From Planktothricoides raciborskii GIHE-MW2 (lineage in GTDB: Bacteria; Cyanobacteriota; Cyanobacteriia; Cyanobacteriales; Laspinemataceae): DNA of 64,000 bases. Made by a program: the position numbers and the translations under genes. The notes under the pieces were generated by a model. That model did not search any database. It saw nothing but the letters and a program-made list of their open reading frames with translations, and had not been told where the DNA came from. Shown piece after piece: positions 1 to 7,702 of the stretch; the stretch's first letter is position 1; each line of letters begins with the position of its first letter. The stretch spans positions 515,001 through 579,000 of the forward strand of contig NZ_CP159837.1 in the NCBI RefSeq assembly GCF_040564635.1. Reading direction: 5' to 3'.

Positions 1-1
1 C

Positions 2-337
2 CACGAAACTACCGTTCGAGACCAAGCACAGTATGCCGAGGGAGATATCAACAACTATGCCCCAGAGCAGCGACAAACCCTAGCCGAGGCTGCCGCCGAA
101 ATTCAGCGGCTACTGGAGCAGTTGGACAAAACCTACCCTACCAATACAGTGGCGGGACAAATGCAGGCGGCGCAGGAAGCAATCAAACAAATCGATAGTA
201 ATATGCCCCTAGCAGACCGCATCCTCAGTGCCGTTAGGGTAGGAGGTACGGAAGCCCTAAAACAAACCCTAAACCACCCAGCGGCCACTTTCGTACTGGC
301 CCTGCTGGATGACTGGCAAAAGACCAAGGGAAGCTAA
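2..337 (+). CDS. C-terminal end of a pentapeptide/effector-type cyanobacterial protein (5' partial)
   Basis: The reading frame is open from the first bases of the window to TAA at 335-337, so the gene starts outside. The visible 111 residues are a helical, Gln/Ala-rich tail (NNYAPEQRQTLAEAAAEIQ, then a IDSNMPL segment and a C-terminal DWQKTKGS). From memory, this tail ends many cyanobacterial pentapeptide-repeat and effector-associated proteins; the diagnostic N-terminal part is not in view. The next gene begins 32 bases downstream on the same strand and is probably co-transcribed. No catalytic motif is visible, and the function is unknown. Confidence 0.7.
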   Translation, partial: HETTVRDQAQYAEGDINNYAPEQRQTLAEAAAEIQRLLEQLDKTYPTNTVAGQMQAAQEAIKQIDSNMPLADRILSAVRVGGTEALKQTLNHPAATFVLALLDDWQKTKGS

Positions 338-369
338 GAGCAGATAAGCTGAAATAGGAGTCACGCCCA

Positions 370-1101
370 ATGCCGGAGCAGCAAGAACCAAGCCGAGAAA
401 TAGAGGCTGGAAGAGACTATCGCGAAACTAGCGTTAGTGACAGTGCCTCTTATGCCGAACGAGACTTATTCAATGCGAATGTTGTTAATGTTTTTAACAT
501 CATTCCCGATGGAGCGAGCCGACAAAAAATTCTGAAACTTTTAAGCAATCCCATGACCCCGGTTTCTTCAAGCAGAGAGGAATTGGAGAAATTGATTGAG
601 GGGTCACATCTAACATTTGATGAGGCTGAACGCAAGTTAATTCAAAAAATAATTGAAAGCAGCGAATTTGAATCCATCACAAATCGAATCAAAAGCTATC
701 AGTTTCTAGCGCAATATTTAGGGGACAAGGAACACAGAGAATGGTTGGCAGAATTCATGGCTTATGGCTGTCGCCAGCAACTTATTGATATTGGTGCTTT
801 GAAGAATTTACACGAAAATCGAGAGATTTTCGTAAAATGGTTGTGTTATTGTCTAAAATGGGTTCAGGCTTACTGTAGTAGGTTAAAACCAGGGCTGATT
901 AACGACACAATTCGAGTTAAGTTGCAGAAGTATCCGCCAGAAATTTTCAATCAAGCATTTGCGGTACTAGAATTTTATATAACAGTTAACTCTATCAAGA
1001 CAAATCAACCAGAATTAACCAGCAATAGTGGTGAATTATCCATTTTAAAACAATCCGCGAAACTTCTAAAAAAAGAAATCTATGGTGATTTTACTAATTA
1101 A
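370..1101 (+). CDS. Conserved hypothetical protein, cyanobacterial
   Basis: This 243-residue protein starts at ATG 370, supported by an AGGAG Shine-Dalgarno sequence at 356-360. The N-terminal 45 residues are polar (EIEAGRDYRETSVSDSASY) and resemble the linker of cyanobacterial effector-associated proteins. The rest is predicted alpha-helical with no membrane segment, signal peptide or recognisable catalytic motif. It lies 32 bases after the truncated gene at 2-337, so the two probably form one operon. It may be the second part of a multi-gene signalling or effector module, but this is inference from position only. I do not recognise a named family. Confidence 0.7.
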   Translation: MPEQQEPSREIEAGRDYRETSVSDSASYAERDLFNANVVNVFNIIPDGASRQKILKLLSNPMTPVSSSREELEKLIEGSHLTFDEAERKLIQKIIESSEFESITNRIKSYQFLAQYLGDKEHREWLAEFMAYGCRQQLIDIGALKNLHENREIFVKWLCYCLKWVQAYCSRLKPGLINDTIRVKLQKYPPEIFNQAFAVLEFYITVNSIKTNQPELTSNSGELSILKQSAKLLKKEIYGDFTN

Positions 1102-1248
1102 CCCGCTGAAAATCACCATATAGCAGTTACCATATTCAAGCAAGTAGCGTGAGAGGAGAGATTCACGGTATAATTAATTATTCTTGCTTCAATTTGTTGT
1201 AGGGAAATGATGAATTTGAACCATTCCAGATTTGGCAATGAAAAAAGA

Positions 1249-1437
1249 TCATTTAGTTTTTGGTTCTGGAATTTCTGGATCATCTGGGTCAACTTCATAT
1301 GAATAATTTTTTTGATATTTTTCAACTAGATCAATTAAAAATGTGAATGCTTCATGAATTTCAGAGTTTAGTCCGAACAATTCTCGCCATTCTTTTGACT
1401 GATCAATTATAGTTTGAAGTAAATCTTCGTCAAACAT
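1249..1437 (-). CDS. Small acidic hypothetical protein
   Basis: This is a 62-residue ORF with an ATG at 1437 preceded by an AAAGGA ribosome-binding site. The protein begins MFDEDLLQTIIDQSKEW, has an amphipathic helical middle and ends in a very acidic, proline-rich tail (VDPDDPEIPEPKTK). It faces the gene at 370-1101 and sits just left of an IS630 element. Acidic tails of this kind occur in small cytosolic antitoxin-like or immunity-like proteins, but nothing here proves such a role. The call as a real gene rests on the good ribosome-binding site and non-random composition. Confidence 0.5.
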   Translation of the reverse strand: MFDEDLLQTIIDQSKEWRELFGLNSEIHEAFTFLIDLVEKYQKNYSYEVDPDDPEIPEPKTK

Positions 1438-1560
1438 ATTGGTATCCTTTGTTGTTTTTTTCGGTTATTTAAGGATTCGATGTCCCGGAAATTATTCAGG
1501 ATATTATCTAGTAAAAGAAAATCAGAGTGCATTTATGATTGATTGGGATCCTTCTAATTG

Positions 1561-2511
1561 GTATAGTAATTTCACATAAGAGTGATAAATAAGCTAGATG
1601 TGCTAAAATCAAGAAAAATCCTGAAGGGGGAAACGAAAATGGCTTATAGTATCGACTTGAGAAAACGAGTAGTAGATTACATAGAGAATGGGGGAAGCAT
1701 AAAACAAGCCTCGGTGCTGTTTCAAGTAGGGAGCGCAACTATTTATAGATGGTTACGTCGTCAAGACTTGACACCAAGTAAAAACCCGACGGCAAAAATT
1801 GGATTTGGCAGCGCTGGAAAAAGATGTTTAAGAAAATCCGTCAGCTAGATTGCTCGACAGAGCGAAAAAGTTCGGGGTGAGGCCAAGTACCATTCACTAC
1901 GCTTTAAAAAAACTGAAGATTAGACGAAAGAAAAAAGAATTTCGCTATGGAGAAAGAAACCGAGAAGAACGCATGAAATATTACAGATTGTTGAGAGAGT
2001 TCATCAAAAAATTGGGCAGCGAAAACCTTGTGTTTATTGATGAATCAGGATTTGAAGCGGAGCCTAACTGTGTTTATGGCTGGGCAAAAAAAGGAAAAAA
2101 AGTCTGGGGTGAAAGAACCGGAAAAAGGGGGAAGAGAGTAAACTTAATTGCCGCCAGAAAAAAAGGGGGGAAAACCTTAATTGCCCCGATGCTTTTAACA
2201 GGAAGTACACAGGCTTCAGTTTTTGAGCAATGGTTATCTATATATTTATTGCCGGAACTTAATCAGCCTTCAATATTAATTATGGATCACGCCTCAATTC
2301 ATCGAAAAAAAGTGATTAAATAAATAGTATAAGCGGCTGGACATCAAGTAGTTTTTCTCCCGAAATACTCCCCAGATTTAAATGACATAGAGCATGATTT
2401 TAGCGCTTTAAAGAAAGCTATAATGTACGCGCCTCCTGGTACATCTATCGATGAAATTATTCGGAATTATTGCGCCTCCTAGTTTATCAGTCTTATTTGA
2501 AATTACTATAC
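1561..2511 (+). mobile_element. IS630-family insertion sequence (decayed)
   Basis: The element is about 951 bp and bounded by inverted repeats. The left end at 1561-1584 reads GTATAGTAATTTCACATAAG and onward. The right end at 2488-2511 is its complement with two mismatches over 24 bases. The terminal TATA contains the TA dinucleotide duplicated by IS630/Tc1 elements. It carries one transposase gene, broken by a frameshift and stops. It appears to have landed in a minus-strand gene, a piece of which is left at 2511-2600. Confidence 0.85.
1639..2482 (+). pseudogene. IS630-family transposase, frameshifted and with stops
   Basis: The start at ATG 1639 gives a helix-turn-helix domain (YSIDLRKRVVDYIENGGSIK). 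The frame is lost at the A-run near 1795. The second frame holds an in-frame TAA at 1829-1831 and then reads through the catalytic core: the first Asp in FIDESGFE and the second in IMDHASIHRKK. It stops again with TAA at 2321-2323. Beyond this the C-terminal motif PDLNDIEHDF is still readable to TAG at 2480-2482. Together these show a DDE transposase of the IS630/Tc1 superfamily with at least three disabling changes, so it is inactive. Confidence 0.85.
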
Positions 2512-2600
2512 TTGCCACAGTAACAACAGTACGGACCATGCTTTTCTAGCAATTGCTCTCTTTTCCGGCACCGTTCCTGCCATCGCATTTTTTTGGCCAT
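2511..2600 (-). pseudogene. Fragment of an HNH-like gene cut by the IS630 element
   Basis: Reading leftward from ATG 2598-2600, with a GGAG motif upstream, the sequence encodes MAKKMRWQERCRKREQ followed by LLEKHGPYCCYCGK. It then runs into the right inverted repeat of the IS. A basic N-terminus followed by a CxxC knuckle (CCYCGK) is how many small HNH endonucleases begin. Across the IS, with one TA removed, the frame continues only about 15 residues before TGA at 1522-1524, without a recognisable H-N-H motif, so the rest may be deleted. The HNH label is tentative. Confidence 0.35.
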
Positions 2601-2663
2601 ATATGTAACATCTCCGGTCTTTGCAAGGGGTTGTTACATATACGTCAGGGGTTTGAAAAAAAA

Positions 2664-3431
2664 TTACACAGATTCTCCCCAAATTTCTGCCAATTTTTCT
2701 AACAGACTCTCTGCCAAGTCCTCTAATTCGCCATCGCCATCGTCGATTTCTTCGCGATCGAACCCGCCACCGGCATCACTTCCGGCTAATACCTCTCCAC
2801 CGGCAGACCGCCACTCGTATTCTTCACGAGTTCGGTAGATGCGCTCTAATTCGGCGACAATCTCTGAGAGCGATCGCATTTCCAACAAGCAGCGCACCTG
2901 CACTGCCACCGGATCGTCCCCTTCGAGAAAGGCGACCCCATCCTCTAAACGACCGATATAATCTAAAAACTCATCGAGCGATCGCAACTCGGCCACTTCC
3001 ACCCGTTCCAATGGCTCCTCAGAAGGCGGCATAAATCCCAACAACGTTGCCTCCCGAAATGATTCCTCTATTCGCACCACCATATAACCAATGCGATCGA
3101 ACCAAACCTCTGGCGGAATGGTGCAACTTTGTTCTCCCGGTAAAATAAAACGGCATTCTAAACGCCCCAAACCAGTCACCACTAAATCGGCTACATCGTC
3201 ACACAGACGCATCACCGGATTCCAACTATCACCGGCACTTAATTCTGTGGGAATATCCATGAGTTCCAAGTAGTCATTGACCACCCATACCGCCAAAGTA
3301 TTTAACCGGACTCGCTCCGTCTTTTCAGGACTCGGATGCTGTAAAGCAAACTGCTCTGCTGTGCGTCGCGCTGCCTGAGTCACCGGCATTCGCTGAGATT
3401 GTTCTTCTATATCTTGCGTGGCGTAAACCAT
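2664..3431 (-). CDS. DUF1822 family protein
   Basis: This 255-residue acidic protein matches the cyanobacterial DUF1822 family: an N-terminal helical region, the RLNTLAVWVVNDYLELMDI segment near residue 45, a WNPVMRLCDDVADLVV block and the CTIPPEVWFDRIGYMVV block. The C-terminus is glycine- and Asp/Glu-rich. DUF1822 genes usually lie directly downstream of a sigma-70-like gene and near CHAT-domain genes. Here the sigma-like gene ends 16 bases upstream of the start, so the pair is one operon. The biochemical function of DUF1822 is not known. Confidence 0.8.
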   Translation of the reverse strand: MVYATQDIEEQSQRMPVTQAARRTAEQFALQHPSPEKTERVRLNTLAVWVVNDYLELMDIPTELSAGDSWNPVMRLCDDVADLVVTGLGRLECRFILPGEQSCTIPPEVWFDRIGYMVVRIEESFREATLLGFMPPSEEPLERVEVAELRSLDEFLDYIGRLEDGVAFLEGDDPVAVQVRCLLEMRSLSEIVAELERIYRTREEYEWRSAGGEVLAGSDAGGGFDREEIDDGDGELEDLAESLLEKLAEIWGESV

Positions 3432-3446
3432 AATTTATCCCTCCTT

Positions 3447-4130
3447 TTATAGATATCCCTGAGATTCGCCAAATTTACGCAAACGAGGTTGGCACTTGCG
3501 CTGATAAAACATACTCAGAGTCGAAACTTTTACCCCAAATTCTGCTGATAGTTCTTCCCACTTGGTTTCTGGGGGCAAGCGCCGCAGAATTAACAGTTGC
3601 GCCGTTATTTCTGGATGATTTTTAATGTGAGTCTGGCGCAACTCCCCATCGGCGTCTGTTTCCGCCCAAGTTCTCACCTCTTCTTCTATTGGCGGAATAT
3701 CGGCAGGCGCTGCAAGAGTATCCACGGGGTCTATAGCTTCATCTGACCCCGAAATCTCACCAAAAGCCCTCGTCGCTTTTTCTTCAGCGGCTTCGATGCG
3801 GCAATCTTGCAGCCGTCGCTTCAGATATCCATTCAGCCAAGTTGTGACACTGCTGCGATCGGGGTTATACTTCTGCCCCGTATCCGCTTCACAAATATTT
3901 TTGGAGAAATACAGCCAGGTTTGTTGCTCCGCATCCTCATAATCAGGAATATTTTCCCGCCACAGCTTGCCGGAATTCTTAATTAACCGAATTATTTTGT
4001 TTAAACCTCGCCTGCGTTGGCGGCTTTTAGGCGGATGCTTGCAGGTTTCCTCCACCAGCAAGCGTAATTGCTCATCGAGTCCATGCATAAAGTGATTTAC
4101 CCTGGGGCGAGATTGTCCATTTCCGGACAA
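3447..4130 (-). CDS. Sigma-70-like factor of the cyanobacterial DUF1822/CHAT cluster
   Basis: This 227-residue protein has the layout of a small sigma-70 family protein. An N-terminal helical region 2-like segment (LKRRLQDCRIEAAEEKA and preceding DYEDAEQQTWLYFSKNI) is followed by a linker rich in Asp/Pro/Glu. A C-terminal region 4-like helix-turn-helix (TKWEELSAEFGVKVSTLSMF, then YQRKCQPRLRKF) ends the protein. It would be expected to bind DNA or RNA polymerase, but the substitution pattern is far from housekeeping sigma factors. The start may be at 4130 or at the internal ATG 4086-4088. It is followed directly by the DUF1822 gene. The CHAT gene expected near such pairs is found, truncated, at 6069-6908 on the other strand. 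Confidence 0.75.
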   Translation of the reverse strand: MSGNGQSRPRVNHFMHGLDEQLRLLVEETCKHPPKSRQRRRGLNKIIRLIKNSGKLWRENIPDYEDAEQQTWLYFSKNICEADTGQKYNPDRSSVTTWLNGYLKRRLQDCRIEAAEEKATRAFGEISGSDEAIDPVDTLAAPADIPPIEEEVRTWAETDADGELRQTHIKNHPEITAQLLILRRLPPETKWEELSAEFGVKVSTLSMFYQRKCQPRLRKFGESQGYL

Positions 4131-4433
4131 TTATTCCACAGGATCAAGCCGCAAAACCCTTGCTGGGACAAAGCCTCCCGTTTTCCATCTTTTGCCTTCA
4201 CCGCCCACATCTATCTGTCAGGGCAATCTGGAAATTTTACACAAAACACCAGAAAAAAATTGGCCAATCCACCCGGCGAAATGGGGGACACCGGCTTTTT
4301 CAGGTAAAACTGATGGGGGATCTGAATTCCAGGGGTTATAACATAGATAATAGACAAGAGTGCCCATACTGATCTCGATCCCCCCAACTCCCCTTAAAAA
4401 GGGGCTTTTTGGAATTTTGCACTCTTGTCTAAT
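4131..4433. other. Gene-free stretch with a small MITE-like hairpin
   Basis: These 303 bases lie between the sigma-like gene and an IS630 element. No ORF with a plausible start is present. The right half contains a 79-bp inverted-repeat element listed separately, and inside it a C-run/G-run hairpin (CCCCTTAAAAAGGGG). The first 100 bases presumably hold the promoter of the sigma-like/DUF1822 operon, but I could not identify -10 or -35 boxes with confidence. Confidence 0.5.
4352..4430. repeat. MITE-like inverted-repeat element
   Basis: The perfect 12-bp inverted repeat AGACAAGAGTGC (4352-4363) / GCACTCTTGTCT (4419-4430) encloses a 55-base spacer that itself folds into a C-run/G-run stem. The element has no coding capacity. 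Flanking A/T-rich bases (ATAAT before, AATTATA after) are compatible with a TA target. It abuts the left end of the IS630 element at 4434. This is called from symmetry alone; copies elsewhere in the genome would confirm it. Confidence 0.45.
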
Positions 4434-5425
4434 TATAGCAGTTCGCGCAGGCGTTGCTACAAATAGTCAAATACTGCATCTCTCGCCTTATGGAGATTAA
4501 AATCATAATGGGGAAGCTCTTTTTTGATCGCGTTTTTGATTTTTTGCCACCAATGCTCAATGGGATTTAATTCAGGAGAATATTTTGGTAAAAATAGTAA
4601 TTCACAACCCGCCTTCTCAATTAATTCTCTGACTTTATTTCATTGATGAAACCGGGCATTACCCATAATTATGACTTGACCTTTTTTGAGATTAGGTAAT
4701 AAGACTTTTTCTAGCCAACTCTCAATTACCTGAGATGTACAATATCCTTGATACACCATTGGTGCAAAAAACTCTTTTTGACATAAAGCCCCAATTATGC
4801 TGATACGTTTCGATCACTTACCAGGCTTTTTGCTATAATATCTTGATCCTTTTTAATTCCAGCCATATTTATAAATTTCATTCCGCATTAATCCCGCTTT
4901 CATCCATGTAAATCAATTGTTCTGGTTCAGATGAGGCGATTTTTTCCAAAAATGCCTTTCTCTCTAATTCATCTCTTTCTTGATAACCATAAGTTTTTTT
5001 TCGAGTATATCCCAATTTTTTTAGTTTCCTACTAATTGTATTGTGACTGAGTCCTCCCCACATCTGATCTAATTCCTTTTGGCTTTTATCTTCATTGTTA
5101 TCAATAAAATTTTTAAATTTGTCCCAGGCTGTAATTTTTGATGGGTGGGGCGGTGGCACTGACTGAATCGGTTGCGTTTACCCATTTAATTCCCACTGTT
5201 TTTTCCATCGATAGTCCAACGGCTAATCGATAACATTCGACTGACTTGACTGACTGAATAGCCTTATTCTAATAAATTTAAGGCTCTAATTCGTAAATAT
5301 TGACTGACTATAAGCTTTTGCCATTTTTTTGCTTGATTCTGTTTCTTTATGTTACTGGATGTGATTGATTATACACTTGATATTCTGAAGGTTTGTATGT
5401 CACAAAACCATCGCGAACTGCTATA
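4434..5425 (-). mobile_element. IS630-family insertion sequence (decayed)
   Basis: The element is about 992 bp, bounded by the perfect 14-bp inverted repeat TATAGCAGTTCGCG at 4434-4447 and its complement at 5412-5425. The transposase reads on the minus strand and is broken in several places. The same TATAGCAGT end type is shared with the IS at 7703-8680, so the two belong to related subgroups. It separates the sigma-like/DUF1822 operon from the group II intron remnant and the CHAT gene. Confidence 0.8.
4457..5324 (-). pseudogene. IS630-family transposase, multiply frameshifted
   Basis: ATG at 5322-5324 begins MAKAYSQS, the usual start of this transposase family, but the frame hits TAG within about 13 codons. 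The helix-turn-helix region is scrambled by indels. The middle is intact at 4878-5159, ending in the first catalytic block MDESGINAE. Downstream, scattered frames encode the second catalytic block (NARFHQ) and a C-terminal block near 4550-4600. The last codons (DAVFDYL then TAG) fall at 4457-4480. At least four indels or stops make it non-functional. Confidence 0.8.
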
Positions 5426-6068
5426 TTGCTAAACTTCCAAGGTTTATTTGGGCACTTGGACGTAGCGCCCAAAGAACTTGTATGAATGGTACGGGTCGAT
5501 AGGGAAATCACTTTCCCTACCTCCCATTCAGAACGGAGCGTGCCATTTTCACGGCACTCCGCTCCTGGCTGCACACGCTGTACCAGGCTCCTACTCCGGC
5601 GACTCGCGTCATCCGTTTTGGCACAACTTACCTTTCACCCTCTTTTTATCTCAAACCTACCCATAAAGGTGGCACTTAGCATATAAAGGGTTACTTTGTT
5701 GGGTTGAATTTGCAGCCGTCTCCCGTCTGCATATACTAGGAATTATCCTATCGGTTTCTGCATTTATTCCCCCTCCACGCTTTGCCGGTTTCTCCCCCAG
5801 CCTCTCGGAAAAAGCCGGGAGAAGAAAGCGTATATCTCAGCGACTGCTTCCCCCAAGGGATTCGCTATGCCCCCAGCCGTCAGATTTTGCAGATATCTTT
5901 ATTCGAGACCCCTGGCAACGGGGCAGAGGAGATGAGGGGCAGAGGGGCAGAGGGGATGAGGAGGGGATGAGGAGGGGATGAGGAGCAGAGGAGATTAAGG
6001 GATGAGGGGCAGAGGAGCAGAGGAGCCCGCCGTCGGCAGAGGGGATAAGGGGATGAGGGGCAGAGGAG
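5426..6068. other. Gene-free stretch: group II intron remnant and low-complexity DNA
   Basis: No credible gene is present. The left two thirds hold the 3' part of a group II intron on the minus strand, listed separately. From about 5925 to 6125 the plus strand becomes a purine-rich simple sequence built from GGGGCAGAGGAGATGAG-like words, then flips to a C-rich run (repeated CACCCCCG). Such filler often marks the site of a rearrangement. Here it sits exactly at the truncated 5' end of the CHAT gene. Confidence 0.6.
5489..5750 (-). mobile_element. Group II intron remnant (3' part, domains V and VI)
   Basis: On the minus strand, 5564 down to 5531 is a 34-nt domain V (GAGCGGAGTGCC, GTGAAAAT loop, then GGCACGCTCCGTTC). 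It is followed by a domain VI stem-loop and an AC 3' end at about 5489, with a bulged A in ATCGACCC. It aligns with the better-preserved intron at 51682-52484, including the word ATATGCAGACG further upstream, here near 5735. No reverse transcriptase ORF and no GTGCG 5' end were found. The 5' part is lost into the low-complexity segment, and the left limit of homology given here is a minimum. Confidence 0.7.
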
Positions 6069-6908
6069 ATGAGGAGAAAAATATCTCCCCTGCTCCCCCG
6101 CACCCCCGCACCCCCGCACCCCCGCTCCTCGGCAGTCGAAACAGCATCTCTGTTTGCGATTCAAAACCCGACAAAAGATTTAAATTATACCGATATAGAA
6201 GTAGAGGCAATTCAAAATTTCTTTAATCAACCTACGGTATTAAAACAAGAAGCGGCGAATAAAACCGCATTCAACCAAGCAGTTGCAGAATTAAAACAGA
6301 CGGGTTTTGCCCATTTCTCTTGTCACGGCTATTTTAAGTTTGCCAATCCCCGGATTTCGGGACTGATTCTCGCAGATGCTAAACTGCCGGAAACCGCTGT
6401 TACGGAACCAGAAAAGCCCCGAATTCGATCGCGTCGCGGTGAGTTTAACCCCGATGAATGCTTGACTTTGCCGGAAATTTTTAATCTGCGGTTGCCGCAA
6501 TGTCGTCTGGTTGCCCTGTCTGCCTGCGAAACCGGCATCACGGATATTAGCACTAAGACCGATGAATATATCAGTATCCTAGCGGGGTTTTTCTTTGCCG
6601 GTGCCCGCAATGTGTTGGGGACTTTATGGGCAGTGAATGACCTATCCACAGCGGTTTTTATGATTCGCTTTTATGAAACTCTTCTGGGAGAAAACCAGCC
6701 CCCGGTCGCTTTGGCTTTGAAGCAAACCCAGGAGTGGATGCGGTCAAAAACCGTGGCGGATTTGTTAAATTGGGTTAATGGCTGTGCGTTGATTAATCAG
6801 CAACAACGGCAGGAAATGAGTAATCATTTAACCGGATGGCATGAACTTACAGAAACTCCGTGGCGATCTCCTTATTATTGGGCAGGATTTTGCGCCGTTG
6901 GCCAGTAA
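6069..6908 (+). pseudogene. CHAT-domain caspase-like protease, 5'-truncated
   Basis: From about 6130 the frame encodes the C-terminal CHAT domain of a caspase-like peptidase. The blocks read SLFAIQNPTKDLNYTD, then FSCHGYF with the catalytic His, LVALSACETG with the catalytic Cys, GARNVLGTLWAV, and SPYYWAGFCAVGQ at the end. Both dyad residues are present. CHAT proteins are normally much longer, with TPR or other sensor regions before the protease. Here the first 20 residues are translated from C-rich simple sequence, so the sensor half is missing. It could be a dead remnant or a free protease domain if transcribed. It is probably the former partner of the sigma-like/DUF1822 pair at 2664-4130. 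Confidence 0.8.
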
Positions 6909-7343
6909 ATTATGCTACAGTAAAATATGCTTTAGCATCATTACAAATAGAAGAATAAAGCAACGACAATGGATTGCGATCGATATTGGTAGCCATGATG
7001 ATTATGATATGTTTACAGCGGTTTTCTGCCCTTCCTTGTAAACCACACCCGTCGGGGATTAAAATCCCCGACTGTAGGGGTCAACGGCAGTTGACCCCTA
7101 CAGTCGGTTAAAACCGACTAATCATGCTTGGTAGGGGTCAACGGCTGTTGACCCCTACAGAATTTTAGTCGGTTTTAACCGACTTGCGCTGTTAGCCAGG
7201 GAATTAATTCCCCGGCGGTTAATTGACAGGCGATTAATTCCCTGGCGGTTAATTGGCGGTTAATGTGGTTTATTAATTTAAAAACCTCTGTATGCCATAA
7301 CAGTATTGATAAATTTGTCATCTAATTGTCATCCAAGGAAAAT
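6909..7343. repeat. Array of palindromes in a gene-free stretch
   Basis: At least five palindromes follow one another. GTCGGGGATT/AATCCCCGAC is at 7051-7072. GTAGGGGTCAAC/GTTGACCCCTAC occurs twice, at 7074-7101 and 7131-7158. AGTCGGTT..AACCGACT occurs twice, at 7102-7119 and 7167-7184. A field of GGCGGTTAAT and GGGAATTAATTCCC words follows from 7198 to 7265. No ORF is credible here. The arms are perfect or nearly so, which suggests recent copying or selection for symmetry. Confidence 0.7.
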
Positions 7344-7675
7344 ATGAAATCAGAGGAAATCATCGCCAATTTTTTGCAAGTTTGGGAAAATAAACCCAAT
7401 TTGTTTCTAGTTTCGGACGTAGAGACAGATTTAGACCGTCTTAGCCAAAAAATTACCTCATTACCCGATCCAAGTAATGCCGAATTGGTTGCGAAAGAGA
7501 TTCAATAGTGGTGCAAAAAAATCCCATTATTCGATATTTAGTCTATGTTTATAATAAAAAAAATAAGCCGAAAAAAACTTAGGTAAAAGGCGTAGATAAT
7601 CTCCTGGATAATCCCTTTACGGAATTGTCGAAAGTGTTGCAGGAAATTGTTAAACAATCTCAGGATAATGGTTAA
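7344..7675 (+). pseudogene. Small decayed cyanobacterial gene
   Basis: ATG 7344 has an AAGGA ribosome-binding site and opens MKSEEIIANFLQVWENKPNL. After 54 codons it stops at TAG 7506-7508, in a context (EIQ, stop, WCKK) suggesting a CAG to TAG change. Beyond the stop, another frame continues NPIIRYLVYVYNKKNKPKK, and after a further stop VDNLLDNPFTELSKVLQEIV to about 7673. Taken together this looks like one gene of about 100 residues with a nonsense change and frameshifts. The first 54 residues alone could still be made. The family was not recognised. Confidence 0.45.
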
Positions 7676-7702
7676 TTCATGGGAATGCTCGACAGGAGAA
7701 AT

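Noticed and set aside
1113-1325. 70-codon minus-strand ORF overlapping the small acidic gene
   Set aside because: It overlaps the better supported 1249-1437 gene, has no ribosome-binding site and an irregular composition.
5837-6226. Several overlapping ORFs in the purine/pyrimidine-rich stretch
   Set aside because: Translations are simple-sequence products (SSAPHPLIPS and similar), produced by base composition only.
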